This document shows positions 8,081 through 16,082 of a DNA stretch of 64,000 nt, piece after piece. The DNA comes from Pseudomonas maumuensis (GTDB lineage Bacteria; Pseudomonadota; Gammaproteobacteria; Pseudomonadales; Pseudomonadaceae). The notes below the pieces were generated by a model. It was not told the DNA's origin and did not search any database. It was given only the letters and a program-made list of their open reading frames with translations. A program made the translations under genes and the position numbers. Position 1 is the stretch's first letter. Each line of letters begins with the position of its first letter. Location: NCBI RefSeq assembly GCF_019139675.1, contig NZ_CP077077.1:2728001-2792000 (forward strand), given 5' to 3'.

Positions 8081-10056
8081 ACCGCAAGCTACGCCCTGCC
8101 TACCTGGGGCTGCTGCTGGGCACCGCGCTGATCGGCCTCGGCGTGGCCTACGAAAAACTCTGGTGCGACCCCCGCGAACTGCTGCAGGAAAGCGCCGATG
8201 CACGAGCGCTGCACACACTCAGCCGCGAAGGCGTGACCGTGGAGTTCGAGGCTCGCCCCCTGGGTAGTGGCGAGCTGCGCGAAGGCGACTTCGCCAATAT
8301 CCGTTTCAAGGTCAGCGACCAGGCCAGCGGTCAGCCCTTGTCGGGCATGGCCCCCGGTGCCTGGCTCGATCCCGCGCAGTCAGCCCCGGTCGGCGACCGC
8401 GACAGCAGCTGCAAGGCGCGCGTGGCGCTGTTTCTCAAGAGCAGCATCGGCGCTCGCCCTTTGCTCGACCTGAACAGCTACTTCCTGCTGGTGCTGAACA
8501 AGGATGCCAGCCTGACGGTGATCGACCCGACCGTGTCGGTGGGCGGAGTTACCAGTACCCTGGCGCGTATCGACCTTCCGGGGCGGCCCATGGACTGGGT
8601 GGCCACCGGCGATGACAAGCAGGTGTTCGTGTCCATGCCCGAGCGCAACCAGGTGGCCTTGATCGACACCGAGACGTTTACCCGAGTGGCCACCCTCGAC
8701 GCCGGCGAGCAGCCGCTGCGCGTGGCGCTGCAACCGGACCAGCGCCTGCTGTGGGTGGGCAACAACAGCCATGACCCCGCCAAGGGCGGGGTGACGGTGA
8801 TCGATGTGCCCAGCCGCACCCCGCTCAAGTCGTTCGCCACCGGCTCCGGCCACCACGAGATCGCCTTCAGCGCCGACTCGCGCTTCGCCTTCGTCAGCAA
8901 CCGCGACGGCGGCACCCTGAGCGTCATCGACACCGCGCAGATGCGCCTGGTGAAGACCCTCGAGGTCGGCCCGCACCCGTTGTCGGTGGCCTATTCGCCG
9001 CTATCGCAGGCGGTCTACGTGGTCGATGGCCAGGAGGGCACGGTGCGGGTGATCGACGCCCGCAACCACACCTTGCGCCACACGGTCCAGGCCGAGCAGG
9101 GCCTGGGGCCGATGCGCTTCAGCCAAGATGGCCGCTATGGCGTGGTGCTCAACACCCTGGAGAACCAGGCGCTGGTGATCGATGCCAGCACCGACCAGCT
9201 GATCCACCGCATCCCGGTGGCCGCCGAGCCCTACCAGTTGACCTTCACCAAGGCCTACGCCTACGTGCGGGGTTTGGCCTCGCCGAAGGTGAGCATGATC
9301 AACCTGGCGAGCCTGGGGCAGGGGCGCACGCCGATCGTCCAGGGCTTCGAGGCCGGCCCGGCGGCACCGCGCCAGGCCGGCGACCTGCCGTTGGCCCAAG
9401 GGGTGAGCATCTCCCGCGACGACAATTCGGTTTTCGTGGTCAACCCGGTGGACAACACCACCTACTTCTACGCCGAGGGCATGAACGCGCCGATGTCCGG
9501 CTACAACAACCGCGGCCATCAGGCCCGCGCCGCGCTGGTCATCGACCGCAGCCTGCGCGAGCTGGCGCCCGGCGTGTACGGTTCGACGGTGAAGCTGCCG
9601 GCCGCCGGCACCTTCGATGTGGCGTTCCTGCTCAACCAGCCGCAGATCATCCACTGCTTCAGCACCGAGGTCGCGGCGTTGCCGCAGTCCGGCGTGCCCA
9701 AGCGTGCCCATGCCGAGTTCATCGGCACCGACCAGCCGCTGTTGCAGCACGCCCCTTACCTGGCCCAGGTGCGCATCCTCGGCGAGGACGGCAAGCCGCG
9801 CCTGGGGCTTGGCGACCTGAGCCTGCGCTACTTCCTGGCGCCTTCGTCGCTGCCACGCAACGTGGCGCTGGCCGAGGTGGGCGACGGGCTGTACCAGGCG
9901 CCGCTGGAACTGGCCGAAGCGGGCGCCTGGTACCTGCATGTGCAGTCGCCGAGCCTCGGGCGTGCCTTCACTGAAGAAAACTACACCAGCCTGCGCGTCC
10001 TGCCGGCCGCCGAGGCGCCCACCGCTTCCCAAGGGGAACCCAGGAGTGTGCGATGA
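8077..10056 (+). CDS. Exported YVTN-family beta-propeller protein
   Basis: A 659-residue protein with an N-terminal signal/anchor (RPAYLGLLLGTALIGLGVAY). Roughly residues 135-450 form repeated blades of the YVTN/cytochrome-d1-like type, for example VFVSMPERNQVALIDTE, FAFVSNRDGGTLSVIDT and VYVVDGQEGTVRVIDA. The N-terminal (40-130) and C-terminal (from about 520) parts look like beta-sandwich domains; the C-terminal one resembles YtkA-like accessory domains. It starts the first sigma-54 operon and overlaps the SCO gene by 4 bases. A redox or metal-handling role is suggested by the neighbours only. The start could instead be GTG 8065. Confidence 0.85.
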   Translation: MNRKLRPAYLGLLLGTALIGLGVAYEKLWCDPRELLQESADARALHTLSREGVTVEFEARPLGSGELREGDFANIRFKVSDQASGQPLSGMAPGAWLDPAQSAPVGDRDSSCKARVALFLKSSIGARPLLDLNSYFLLVLNKDASLTVIDPTVSVGGVTSTLARIDLPGRPMDWVATGDDKQVFVSMPERNQVALIDTETFTRVATLDAGEQPLRVALQPDQRLLWVGNNSHDPAKGGVTVIDVPSRTPLKSFATGSGHHEIAFSADSRFAFVSNRDGGTLSVIDTAQMRLVKTLEVGPHPLSVAYSPLSQAVYVVDGQEGTVRVIDARNHTLRHTVQAEQGLGPMRFSQDGRYGVVLNTLENQALVIDASTDQLIHRIPVAAEPYQLTFTKAYAYVRGLASPKVSMINLASLGQGRTPIVQGFEAGPAAPRQAGDLPLAQGVSISRDDNSVFVVNPVDNTTYFYAEGMNAPMSGYNNRGHQARAALVIDRSLRELAPGVYGSTVKLPAAGTFDVAFLLNQPQIIHCFSTEVAALPQSGVPKRAHAEFIGTDQPLLQHAPYLAQVRILGEDGKPRLGLGDLSLRYFLAPSSLPRNVALAEVGDGLYQAPLELAEAGAWYLHVQSPSLGRAFTEENYTSLRVLPAAEAPTASQGEPRSVR

Positions 10057-10706
10057 ACCGTCTGCATGGTGGAAAATTGCTGGGCCTGAGCCTGCTGCTG
10101 GCCAGCAACCTGGCGCTGGCCCATGCCGGCCACGACCACGGCGGCGCTGCCGAGCAACCGCCGGCCGCTCACCAGGAAAAAGCCAGCGTGCGCTTCGCCG
10201 ATGTGGCGCTGCTCGACCAGGACGGCATGCCGGTGCGCCTGGAAAAGGACCTGGTGGGCGATCACCTGGTGGTCATGGGGTTCATCTACACCAGCTGCAC
10301 CACGGTATGCCCGGTGGTGTCCTCGATCATGAGCAAGGTCCAGCAGCAGCTGGGCGGGCGGGTGGGCGAGGAAATCCGCCTGGTGTCGATCAGCGTCGAT
10401 CCACAGCGCGACGATTCCAAGCGTCTGGCCGGGTACGCTCGGGCGTTCCAGCACGGGCCGGGGTGGAGCTGGCTGACCGGTTCGCCCTATGCCATCAGCG
10501 AAACGCTCAAGGGGCTCGGCAGCTTCAGCGCCAATCTCAGTGAGCACCCGCCCTTGATCCTGGTCGGTGACGGTCGTAGCGGGCACTGGACGCGCTACTA
10601 CGGCTTCACCGACCCGAACGTGCTGATCGGCGAGATCAACCGCCTGAGCGCGCGCCGGGTGCATGCCAAGAGCACGGCCATCGCCGGCCAGGAGGTGCGG
10701 CCATGA
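10053..10706 (+). CDS. SCO1/SenC/PrrC-family copper chaperone (first copy)
   Basis: A 217-residue thioredoxin-fold protein with a signal peptide and a His-rich mature N-terminus (AHAGHDHG). The copper ligands are Cys82 and Cys86 in SCTTVCP and a histidine near 165 in SEHPPLILVGD. SCO proteins deliver copper to, or reduce thiols of, the CuA site of cytochrome oxidase, but members in other operons serve other copper enzymes. No oxidase genes are in the window. Four-base overlaps on both sides show tight coupling with the propeller gene and the second SCO gene. Confidence 0.93.
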   Translation: MNRLHGGKLLGLSLLLASNLALAHAGHDHGGAAEQPPAAHQEKASVRFADVALLDQDGMPVRLEKDLVGDHLVVMGFIYTSCTTVCPVVSSIMSKVQQQLGGRVGEEIRLVSISVDPQRDDSKRLAGYARAFQHGPGWSWLTGSPYAISETLKGLGSFSANLSEHPPLILVGDGRSGHWTRYYGFTDPNVLIGEINRLSARRVHAKSTAIAGQEVRP

Positions 10707-11359
10707 GTGCCCATGCCTCCCGCAATGCCAGCATGCGCAGCCTCGACTGGCTGGTACTCGGCGCTTGCCTGTGGATCCTCGCCTCGGTGGCCTTTGCCCA
10801 TGAGGGCCACGCCCCGGCGCCGCAACCTGCGCCACAGACGATGGTCAGCGGTGGCGGTACCCGCGATGCGCAGACCTGGTTCACCGACACCGTGCTCAAG
10901 GACCAGGATGGCCGCGAGCTGCGCTTCTACAGCGACGTGCTCAAGGACAAGGTGGTGATGCTCAACGTGATCTTCACCCACTGCAACGACGCCTGCCCGC
11001 TGATCACCCGCAAGCTGCGCGAGGTGCGCGAGGCCATGGGTGCCGAGCTTGCGGCGCAGGTGACCTTCGTTTCGGTGAGCAGCGATCCGTTGAACGATAC
11101 GCCCGAGGTGCTCAAGGCGTTCGCGCAGAAGCAGGGGGTGGATGGGCCGAACTGGCTGTTTCTGACCGGTGACAAGGCCAGTGTCGACCTGGTGCTGGGG
11201 CGATTGGGCCAGTTCCTGCCCAGCCCCGAGCAGCACTCGACGCAGTTGATTGCCGGTGACGTGGCGGGCAAGCGCTGGAGCAAGATCCGCCCCGACGCGC
11301 CGCCCGCGGCGATCGCCCAGCGCATGCAACTGCTGGCACAGCCGTTGGCGGGGCGCTGA
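10703..11359 (+). CDS. SCO1/SenC/PrrC-family copper chaperone (second copy)
   Basis: A 218-residue SCO protein with an N-terminal membrane/signal segment (WLVLGACLWILASVAFA) and HEGHAP after it. The copper motif is THCNDACP with Cys94 and Cys98, and the distal His is in SPEQHSTQL near 178. It is clearly diverged from the preceding copy, so the pair is not a recent duplication; the two may act in sequence as copper donor and thiol reductant. Overlaps the first copy by 4 bases. Confidence 0.93.
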   Translation: MSAHASRNASMRSLDWLVLGACLWILASVAFAHEGHAPAPQPAPQTMVSGGGTRDAQTWFTDTVLKDQDGRELRFYSDVLKDKVVMLNVIFTHCNDACPLITRKLREVREAMGAELAAQVTFVSVSSDPLNDTPEVLKAFAQKQGVDGPNWLFLTGDKASVDLVLGRLGQFLPSPEQHSTQLIAGDVAGKRWSKIRPDAPPAAIAQRMQLLAQPLAGR

Positions 11360-11363
11360 CATC

Positions 11364-12875
11364 ATGAGCGCCGCAGCCAAGTGGGGCCTGCTCATATTGT
11401 GGTGGTGCCTGTGCGGGGCGGTGCAACTGAGCGAACAGGAACTCGCTGGCAAACGCCTCTACCGCGAAGGCCTCTCCAGCAGCGACGCCCAGTTACTGGC
11501 CCGGGTCGGGCCCGGCGACATGAGTGTGCCGGCCAGCGTGTTGCCCTGCGCCGGTTGCCACGGCAACGACGGGCGCGGCCGCAGCGAAGGCGGAGTGCGT
11601 CCGCCGAGCCTGGACTGGCAGCGCCTGGCACTTGGCCCTGGCGACCGCGAGGCCAACAACCGGCGCTACCCGGCCTATACCGATGCCAGTCTGGCGCGGG
11701 TCATCCGCAGCGGCACCGACCCCGCCGGCAATCGCCTCGACCCGGCGATGCCACGCTTCGACCTGAGCCTGGCCGACCAACGCAATCTCACCGCCTACCT
11801 CAAGCGCCTGGGCGAGGACCGTGACCCCGGCGTGGAAGAGAGCACCTTGCGCCTGGGCACCTTGCTGCCCGAGGACGGCCCGCTGGCCGAGGCCGGGCGC
11901 ACGGTGCGGGCAGTGCTGGAGGATGGCGTCGCGCAGTTGAACCAGCAGGGCGGCATACATGGGCGACGGCTGCAACTGGTCGCGCTGGACCCAGGGCAGG
12001 ACCCGGCCAGCACCGCACAGGCATTGGACACGCTGATGCAACGAGAACGGGTGTTCGCCCTGGTCGCGCCCCTGGCGCCACTGCTCGACAGCCGCCAGCT
12101 GGAGCAGGCCGGCCTGCCGCTGATCGGTGCCACGCCACGCAGCGGTGGCAACACGCAGGTGTTCGATCCCTTGCCGGGCGTGCCCGGGCAATTGCTCAGC
12201 GTGGCGCTGCATGCCCGTGATGCCCTTGGCCTGGCGCCCGCTACCTTGCGGGTGGTGTATGCCGGCGCAGAGCAGGCCGATGCGGCGCAGGTGCTGCAGC
12301 AGCGTTTGCGTCAACTGGGGTTCGCTACCGCGCCGCCCCTGGCGTTCATGGGCCAGGCCCCGGACGGCGAGGGTATCCTTTTCCTCGGCCACGCCCAGGC
12401 ATTCACCGCGCTGGCGTCGAGCCTGCAGGCGAGCGGGCGCAACCCCTACCTGTTCGCCGTGTCGGGCCAGGTGGCCGGCGCCGTGCCGGGATTGGCACCA
12501 TCATGGTCGCGGCGGGTGCTGCTGGCCTATCCCTTCGTACCCGGCGACTGGACCGCGCAAGGCCGGGCGACCCTGGCCGGGGTGCAGCTGCGCCAGGGCC
12601 TGGAGCCGCGCCAGGCGTCGTTGCAGGTCAGTACCCTGTGCGCCTGGCAATTGTTGGTCGAGGCCTTGAAGCAGATCGGGCGCGACGCCAGCCGTGAACA
12701 GCTGTTGGTCGCCCTGGAGCAGTTGCATGACATCGATACCGGCCTCACGCCGTTGCTCGGTTTCGGCCCCGGACGCCGCCAGGGCATGACAGGTGCCCAT
12801 GTGGTGGAGGTAAGCCTGCCGGGGCCTGGTTTCATTGAAGTGGCACCGTACCGAGCGGTGCCGGATAGCCCTTGA
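11364..12875 (+). CDS. Cytochrome c domain fused to a Leu/Ile/Val-type periplasmic binding domain
   Basis: A 503-residue exported protein. Residues about 25-150 form a class I cytochrome c domain: haem attachment CAGCH at 62-66 and a likely axial Met in LDPAMPRFD near 129. From about 155 to the end it is a type I periplasmic binding fold like branched-chain amino-acid receptors (TLRLGTLLPEDGPLAEAGRT, then FALVAPLAP, LPLIGATPRSGG and RRVLLAYPFVPGDW). This joins electron transfer to ligand sensing in one polypeptide. It starts 4 bases after the SCO stop. A periplasmic redox sensor or electron shuttle is possible; function unproven. Confidence 0.85.
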   Translation: MSAAAKWGLLILWWCLCGAVQLSEQELAGKRLYREGLSSSDAQLLARVGPGDMSVPASVLPCAGCHGNDGRGRSEGGVRPPSLDWQRLALGPGDREANNRRYPAYTDASLARVIRSGTDPAGNRLDPAMPRFDLSLADQRNLTAYLKRLGEDRDPGVEESTLRLGTLLPEDGPLAEAGRTVRAVLEDGVAQLNQQGGIHGRRLQLVALDPGQDPASTAQALDTLMQRERVFALVAPLAPLLDSRQLEQAGLPLIGATPRSGGNTQVFDPLPGVPGQLLSVALHARDALGLAPATLRVVYAGAEQADAAQVLQQRLRQLGFATAPPLAFMGQAPDGEGILFLGHAQAFTALASSLQASGRNPYLFAVSGQVAGAVPGLAPSWSRRVLLAYPFVPGDWTAQGRATLAGVQLRQGLEPRQASLQVSTLCAWQLLVEALKQIGRDASREQLLVALEQLHDIDTGLTPLLGFGPGRRQGMTGAHVVEVSLPGPGFIEVAPYRAVPDSP

Positions 12876-12894
12876 GATTCAGGAGAAGATCACC

Positions 12895-13536
12895 ATGCGC
12901 ACCCTGATTGCCTGCCTGTTGTCGCTGCTCGCCCTGGCCAGCCACGCCGACACCCCGGCGGCGCGGGTCAATGGCGTGGAGATCGGGGTGCTGCGCCTGG
13001 AGCGCTACTTCAGCGAATACCTCCAGGCCCAGGGGCGGGCGGTGGCGAGCATCCGCAACCCCAACCTGTACCAGCGCCTGCGCGCGCAGGCCCTGGATGA
13101 ACTGATCGACAAGGAACTGCTCTGGCAGGAGGCCCAGCGCCAGGGTATCGATATCAGCGATGCGCAGGTGACGGCGCGGGTCGGCGAGGTCGAGGCGGCC
13201 TTCGGCAGCCCTGCGGTGTTCGAGCAGCGCCTGGCGCAAGCCGGCTTCGATCGGGCAGGCTTCGCTGACTACACTCGACATGAGATGGCCGCCCAGCAGG
13301 TTTTCGCCCGGCTGAGCGCGGTCGAAGAGCCCAGCAGCGCCGAAGTTGCAGCTTTCCATCAGGCCAACTGGCAAAGACTGCAAGGAATGCAGAACCAAAG
13401 TGATAATACTTCTGTCCTACCAGAACACGGCCTGCGCCTGGCCAGGGATGCGCTCGTCGCGCAACTCCAGGCCCAGGCGCGGCAGGCCGTACGCCAACGT
13501 TTGCGGGATTCCGCTACAGTGGAGCGCGCCGACTGA
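12895..13536 (+). CDS. SurA N-terminal-like periplasmic chaperone lacking the PPIase domain
   Basis: A 213-residue protein with a signal peptide (MRTLIACLLSLLALASHA). A helical SurA/PpiD/PrsA-type N-terminal domain follows (ARVNGVEIGVLRLERYFSEY, then ALDELIDKELLWQEAQRQGI and ISDAQVTARVGEVEAAFGS). The C-terminal half is a long helical segment without the parvulin block expected of an active isomerase. It is likely a folding chaperone for an exported partner. Last gene of the first sigma-54 operon, 19 bases after the cytochrome gene, with ribosome binding site AGGAGA. Confidence 0.75.
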   Translation: MRTLIACLLSLLALASHADTPAARVNGVEIGVLRLERYFSEYLQAQGRAVASIRNPNLYQRLRAQALDELIDKELLWQEAQRQGIDISDAQVTARVGEVEAAFGSPAVFEQRLAQAGFDRAGFADYTRHEMAAQQVFARLSAVEEPSSAEVAAFHQANWQRLQGMQNQSDNTSVLPEHGLRLARDALVAQLQAQARQAVRQRLRDSATVERAD

Positions 13537-13551
13537 GGGGCGGGCAGGGCA

Positions 13552-13614
13552 TTCCCCATTGTTGGGGGAAACGCCTCCGGGCAATGTGCCATCATCTTCC
13601 CCGGATATGGGGAA
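13552..13614. promoter_or_regulatory. Two palindromic upstream activator-type sites
   Basis: TTCCCC-ATTGTTG-GGGGAA (13552-13570) and TTCCCC-GGATAT-GGGGAA (13597-13614) are near-identical dyads whose centres are about 44 bp apart. They lie about 120 and 165 bp upstream of the inferred start of the second sigma-54 promoter, the usual range for an enhancer-binding protein. The activator cannot be named from the sequence. Confidence 0.55.
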
Positions 13615-13698
13615 CGGCCAGTCTGCGAGGTCTGAGGTAACAGACAAGCTGCAACGATATCAACGACTTGAAAGCGGTAAGCACTGATTTTTCATGCC

Positions 13699-13714
13699 TG
13701 GCACGAAGCCTGCT
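13699..13714 (+). promoter_or_regulatory. Sigma-54 (RpoN) promoter, -24/-12 element
   Basis: TGGCACGAAGCCTGCT matches the -24 block TGGCACG exactly and the -12 block with CTGC instead of TTGC; the GG-N10-GC spacing is right. The transcription start would be near 13726, about 53 bases before the response-regulator start. It heads the secretion/curli operon. The intergenic gap 13537-13778 holds this promoter and the two palindromes and no other gene. Confidence 0.65.
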
Positions 13715-13778
13715 CAAGCCTCTACAAGGCCGCACTTCGCAGACCGGGAAACCGGGCAGTTCATGGGAGTGGACCTTG

Positions 13779-14309
13779 GTGAACAGAGTATTGGTAGTCG
13801 ATGACGAACAGACCCTTGCGCAGAACCTGCAAGCTTATCTGCAGGCGCAAGGCCTGGAGGTCCATCTCGCCCACGACGGTGCCACGGGTATCGAAGAGGC
13901 CGAGAGACAGGCACCGGACGTGATCGTGCTGGATTACCGCTTGCCCGACATGGAGGGGTTTCAGGTCCTGGAGACCGTGCGCAGGAACAGGCAATGCCAT
14001 TTCGTGCTGATCACCGCCCACCCGACCGCCGAGGTCCGTGAGCGGGCCGCCGAACTGGGCGTGACCCATGTCCTGTTCAAGCCGTTCCCGCTGATGGAAC
14101 TGGCCCGCGCCGTCTTCGACCTGATGGGCATCGAGCGCCAGCGCAGGAGCACCGACCAGCCGGCCGCAGGGTACGTCGAACGACGCCAGAACAGGAACGA
14201 GTCGTTCCCCTTGCAGTTGTACGATGGCAGCTGGGTCCTGGCCGACCGCCGACGCAATGGCGGCAAGCCCACCGAACCTGACGACGAACAACTGCTCACC
14301 GGGGAATAG
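13779..14309 (+). CDS. Single-domain response regulator with C-terminal extension
   Basis: A 176-residue protein. The receiver domain (1-120) has the acidic pocket VVDDE, phospho-acceptor Asp52 in VIVLDYRLPDMEG, Thr in LITAHPT and Lys in VLFKPFP. About 55 further polar residues (ERRQNRNESFPLQLYDGSW) follow with no output domain recognised. The GTG at 13779 is chosen because the receiver fold starts right there (NRVLVVDDE); a TTG is just before it. It is the first gene of the second sigma-54 operon, 54 bases before gspE, and has no kinase gene beside it. It may regulate assembly by protein contact rather than transcription. Confidence 0.85.
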   Translation: MNRVLVVDDEQTLAQNLQAYLQAQGLEVHLAHDGATGIEEAERQAPDVIVLDYRLPDMEGFQVLETVRRNRQCHFVLITAHPTAEVRERAAELGVTHVLFKPFPLMELARAVFDLMGIERQRRSTDQPAAGYVERRQNRNESFPLQLYDGSWVLADRRRNGGKPTEPDDEQLLTGE

Positions 14310-14363
14310 CGGCGCCCAAGGCCTCCAAGCCCGCGGCGCCGCCCCTGAGCGGAGTCGCAGGCC

Positions 14364-16082
14364 ATGTCCCAGGCAATCGATGCAAGCAGTAACGGCCTCA
14401 TCGCCGGTAAGCCGGAGCAGGCGCCCCTTTATCTTCCATACCCCCGCGACCTCCTGGCCCAGGCCCGCCAGCATGCCGGCGAAGAACGCCTGCTGGTCTG
14501 CCTGGAGCGCCTCTGCAGCGACACCCCAGCCACTTTCACCCAGCGCCTGGCCACCACCCTGCATTACCCGGTGCTTGCCACCCAGGCCCTGTTCGCCTGC
14601 GCCCCGGCCTTCGACCGGGTCAGCCTGGCGCAGTGCCTGAAACACGAATTCGCCCTGGTCGAGCACGACGGCGAGCGGGTCGGCGTGTTCGCCGACCCCT
14701 TCGACAGCGCCCGCCTGGCCTGGATCGACGACTGCCTGCAGGGCGCGCCGCTGTACCTGGCCCACGCCGCCGACCTGGCCGCGTTCCTGGCCCGCCACGA
14801 GGAAAGCTTCCATGCCGTCGATGCCCTCGGCCACGAGGCTGAACCCGGCAACGAGGCCGACCCGCTGCAGCGCCTGTCGCTGACCAGCATCAGCGAGGAC
14901 CAGAGCCGGGTGGTCAAGCTGGTCAACTCCACCCTGTACGACGCCCTCAAGCTGCACGCCAGCGACATCCACTTAGGCATGACCGGCCAGGGCCTGACCA
15001 TCAAGTACCGCATCGACGGCGTGCTCAACGGTGCCGGCAAGGCCAGCGGCAGCGCCTTCGCCGAACAGGTGATCTCGCGGATCAAGGTGATGGCCGAACT
15101 GGACATCGGCGAGAAACGCGTGCCCCAGGACGGTCGCTTCAAGGTGGCCATCGGCGAGCGGCAGATCGATTTCCGCGTCTCGATCATGCCGAGCATCTTC
15201 GGCGAGGACGCGGTGCTGCGGGTCCTGGACAAGCAGGACCTGTCCGACCAGGTCAGCGGCGTGCAACTGCAGGCCCTGGGCTTCGAGGCCCATACCTTGC
15301 AGGCCCTGCGCCGCCTGGCCGCCGAGCCCTACGGCATGATCCTGGTCACCGGCCCCACCGGCAGCGGCAAGACCACCACCCTCTACGCCATGCTCAGCGA
15401 GATCAACCACGGCATGGACAAGATCATCACCATCGAAGACCCGGTCGAGTACCAGCTGCCCGGCGTGCTGCAGATCCCGGTCAATGAGAAGAAGGGCCTG
15501 ACCTTCGCCCGTGGCCTGCGCTCGATCCTGCGCCACGACCCGGACAAGATCCTCGTCGGCGAGATCCGCGACCCGGACACCGCGCAGATCGCCGTGCAGT
15601 CGGCGCTCACCGGGCACCTGGTGTTCACCACCATCCACGCCAACAACGTGTTCGACGTGATCGGCCGCTTCAACCAGATGCAGGTCGACCCCTACAGCTT
15701 CGTCTCGGCGCTCAATGCCGTGCTGGCCCAGCGCCTGGTGCGCCTGGCCTGCCCGCACTGCGCGCAGGCCTGCGAGCCGGATGACGACTTGCTGGCCGCC
15801 TCGGGCCTGGCCCGTGACGCGGTGGCCGGCTGGCGCTTCGTGCGCGCCCAGGGCTGCGGCCAGTGCCGTGGCAGCGGCTACCGCGGGCGCAGCGCGATTG
15901 CCGAACTGCTGCATCTGGACGACGACCTGCGGCAGATGATCGTCGAACGTCGCCCGCTCTCGCAGATCAAGCAGCTGGCCTGCCAACGCGGCCTGCGCCT
16001 GCTGCGCGCCTCGGCCGTGGACCTGGTCCGCGATGGCCGTACCACACTCGAGGAGATCAACCGTGTCACATTTATCGCCTGA
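14364..16082 (+). CDS. gspE: GspE/PilB-family secretion ATPase
   Basis: A 572-residue cytoplasmic hexameric ATPase of the type II secretion/type IV pilus assembly class. Walker A GPTGSGKTTT is near residue 330, the Asp box is IITIEDPVEYQ, Walker B is ILVGEIRDPDTAQ and the His box is GHLVFTTIHANN. The zinc tetracysteine is present as CPHC and CGQC about 40 residues apart, typical of GspE/PilB and absent from retraction ATPases. The N-terminal 150 residues are a divergent GspE-N domain. It is the only motor in the locus; no PilT-like retraction ATPase or platform protein gene is next to it. The next gene starts inside its 3' end. Confidence 0.95.
   Translation: MSQAIDASSNGLIAGKPEQAPLYLPYPRDLLAQARQHAGEERLLVCLERLCSDTPATFTQRLATTLHYPVLATQALFACAPAFDRVSLAQCLKHEFALVEHDGERVGVFADPFDSARLAWIDDCLQGAPLYLAHAADLAAFLARHEESFHAVDALGHEAEPGNEADPLQRLSLTSISEDQSRVVKLVNSTLYDALKLHASDIHLGMTGQGLTIKYRIDGVLNGAGKASGSAFAEQVISRIKVMAELDIGEKRVPQDGRFKVAIGERQIDFRVSIMPSIFGEDAVLRVLDKQDLSDQVSGVQLQALGFEAHTLQALRRLAAEPYGMILVTGPTGSGKTTTLYAMLSEINHGMDKIITIEDPVEYQLPGVLQIPVNEKKGLTFARGLRSILRHDPDKILVGEIRDPDTAQIAVQSALTGHLVFTTIHANNVFDVIGRFNQMQVDPYSFVSALNAVLAQRLVRLACPHCAQACEPDDDLLAASGLARDAVAGWRFVRAQGCGQCRGSGYRGRSAIAELLHLDDDLRQMIVERRPLSQIKQLACQRGLRLLRASAVDLVRDGRTTLEEINRVTFIA

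Noticed and set aside
13346..13687. Open frame spanning the end of the SurA-N-like gene into the sigma-54 promoter region
   Set aside because: Overlaps the supported gene and regulatory sequence; residues have no recognisable pattern.
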